From: Bacteroidia bacterium
GTDB taxonomy: Bacteria > Bacteroidota > Bacteroidia > Flavobacteriales > Schleiferiaceae
Direction of reading: 5' to 3'
Length of the DNA: 64,000 nucleotides
NCBI GenBank assembly: GCA_030424545.1
Contig: JAUHWL010000001.1
Span: 124,001-188,000, forward strand
Part shown: positions 62,821-64,000 of the stretch, piece after piece
Layout of the letters: each line of letters opens with the position of its first letter
Numbering within the stretch: position 1 is the stretch's first letter
Position numbers and translations under genes: made by a program
Notes under the pieces: generated by a model
What the model was told of the DNA's origin: nothing
Databases searched by the model: none
Seen by the model: the letters and a program-made list of their open reading frames with translations, nothing else

Positions 62821-64000
62821 ATGGGGGGGAATAGAAGAAGAAGAGAACAAAATCAACAGCAAACGCAAAATGCGCCAAGGCCATTTTTTAGCAGCATTTA
62901 TCAACCAACGTTACCTTTTTTTGGGTTTAACCCCAGGTCTCAATCACCGCTTACTCCCGCACAACAGCAACAAAGAAATGAAACGGTGGCACAAGCAGAG
63001 CAAGGCATGATAGCCAACAATGCTGAGCCCCAAAACACACAAGAACCAACTAGCACTACACAAACAGAGCCGCAAGAATCGCAAGGTGAAAGCACATCTT
63101 CCAATCGCGATTATTTGGGCGAATTAGTAGGCGGTCTCGTAGAAAGTCAATTGGGTAATGCAGGGTTTAGGGACCACATAAACACATTAGCCGGTGAGTT
63201 GCAAAGCTTAGCCGAAAACGCAACAGATGATGTTTTGCACGACCCTTCTCGCCTTGCCGCATTGGGTGTTGAAAACGCATTTAAAAACGCGGCTACAGAA
63301 ATTTTAAACGACCCAGCCCTATCAGCAGTGCGGCAGGCCATTATTAACACGGTTACAGAAAACGATGAGGTTGCTTTGGTTACCGCGCTTGCGGCTGTTT
63401 TGGCTGCGTATTTTATGGATTACGGCCTTGAAGGCAGTCCAGAGTTTGAGCTTGGTCAAGGCGCTACCCTGGGAGGTGAATTTGATTTAGGCTCTGCCCA
63501 AGATGTTGAGTTCAATAAACTTCAATTGTTTTTTCAGTATGCCAATGATTATTTTCAATCGCGCAGCACAATTTCTTTAAGGCGAGAAGTATCGGAACCT
63601 GATGCCGAAACGGGAGATGTGGGTGGAGAAGAATCGTTTGTAGGAACCGCAATAGGGATGATGAGGTTTGGAACAGACCTTTTACACCTGCGGGGATCCT
63701 ATACGTTGGGTACAGACGGAACGGCCATATTTACAGGCAGAATTAGCGCTGGGTACGAATTTGGCAACAGCAACCGGTTTGTATTTACAACCGATGTAAC
63801 ACATAATGTTCAAGAAGATTCTACCGTTTTTAGGCCCGGAGTTGATTTGCGTTTTAATCTAGGAAATAACCAAAGCATACAATTGGGCGCAACCGCAAAC
63901 GTAGATACGGACAACGGTTTAGAAGGCTTAAGCGGTCATATTGAATACCAACGATCTTGGTTTCAGGTGAGGTTAGAAGGCAATATGGAAGGTATACAAG
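62821..64000 (+). CDS. Beta-rich protein at the end of the injection-system operon (partial)
   Basis: The ATG at 62821 opens a frame that reaches the right edge (393 codons, no stop). The N-terminal 110 residues are low-complexity with Gln/Pro/Thr/Glu runs and a RRRREQNQQQTQ start that includes PRPFFSSIYQPTLPFFGFNP. A helical part (about 100-210) follows, then many alternating strands (GYEFGNSNRFVFTTDVTHNV, GVDLRFNLGNNQSIQLGATA) that look like an amphipathic beta barrel. No DUF4157 HExxH-type motif is seen. It could be a cargo or an outer-membrane anchor. The rest of the gene is needed to decide. Confidence 0.6.
   Translation, partial: MGGNRRRREQNQQQTQNAPRPFFSSIYQPTLPFFGFNPRSQSPLTPAQQQQRNETVAQAEQGMIANNAEPQNTQEPTSTTQTEPQESQGESTSSNRDYLGELVGGLVESQLGNAGFRDHINTLAGELQSLAENATDDVLHDPSRLAALGVENAFKNAATEILNDPALSAVRQAIINTVTENDEVALVTALAAVLAAYFMDYGLEGSPEFELGQGATLGGEFDLGSAQDVEFNKLQLFFQYANDYFQSRSTISLRREVSEPDAETGDVGGEESFVGTAIGMMRFGTDLLHLRGSYTLGTDGTAIFTGRISAGYEFGNSNRFVFTTDVTHNVQEDSTVFRPGVDLRFNLGNNQSIQLGATANVDTDNGLEGLSGHIEYQRSWFQVRLEGNMEGIQ

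Noticed and set aside
1-64000. CRISPR arrays and insertion sequences
   Set aside because: No regularly spaced repeats, transposase genes or terminal inverted repeats were found on reading both strands.
42010-64000. Prophage interpretation of the tail-like genes
   Set aside because: DUF4255, an AAA+ ATPase and a CIS tape-measure protein mark an injection system, and no capsid, portal, terminase or integrase genes are present in the window.

Overview
The window is AT-rich chromosomal DNA from a member of the Bacteroidota, most likely the Flavobacteriales or a close relative. Four things point there: a SprE/PorW-type TPR lipoprotein of the type IX secretion/gliding system; an F1Fo ATP synthase operon preceded by an AtpZ-like protein and with a signal-peptide-like extension on AtpB; the order acpP-fabF-rnc-IPExxxVDY-pyk; and a DUF4175-ybeY-mnmG cluster. 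Start codons mostly lack Shine-Dalgarno sequences, as is usual in this phylum.

Layout. Bases 1-5724 hold mixed housekeeping and regulatory genes: an SBBP-type beta-propeller protein cut by the window edge, a carboxylesterase, a crotonase, a SIMPL-domain protein, a methyltransferase, an NtrY-like histidine kinase and an EF-hand protein. Bases 5838-8488 are unusual. An 83-bp duplicate of the 3' end of atpG (5893-5975, displaced) and the functional end (8406-8488) bracket about 2.4 kb with four small unrecognised secreted-protein genes, two of them tandem paralogs. The two copies differ at 10 of 83 positions and all ten changes are synonymous, so the displaced copy was recently part of a working gene. 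Bases 8406-14067 are the ATP synthase operon. Bases 14160-17562 hold a membrane protein, a bactofilin and SprE/PorW. Bases 17716-30287 are mostly core genes: M23 peptidase, rnhA, purN, acpP, fabF, rnc, pyk, pheS, two lipoproteins, a CvpA-like protein, pgk, a delta-prime-like polymerase subunit and a methyltransferase. A near-perfect parS partition site (30294-30309) sits just downstream of mnmG, and a second parS-like 16-mer lies inside ybeY (32447-32462). This suggests the chromosome origin region is near.

Bases 35561-38989 encode a TPR histidine kinase, a response regulator and a lipoprotein in one overlapping operon, divergent from and overlapping DUF4175. rpiB, a 413-bp AT-rich gap, a MORN/YwqK repeat protein and an overlapping NUDIX hydrolase follow.

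From 42010 to the right edge, all on the plus strand with gaps of 16 bp or less or 4-bp overlaps, lies a contractile injection system of the extracellular (Afp/PVC-like) class. In order: DUF4255 tail terminator, an unrecognised 400-residue protein, sheath, two tube-type proteins, a 55-residue DUF5908 protein, a LysM tube/baseplate protein, VgrG spike, PAAR tip, gp25-like, baseplate J-like and Afp12-like wedge proteins, a 1419-residue PKD-domain protein, a short tape-measure protein, an AAA+ ATPase and a beta-rich protein that runs off the window. No T6SS membrane-complex genes are seen within the window. The least explained parts are the 400-residue second gene, the PKD protein, the short tape measure and the terminal beta-rich protein. 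These are the best places to look for something undescribed.
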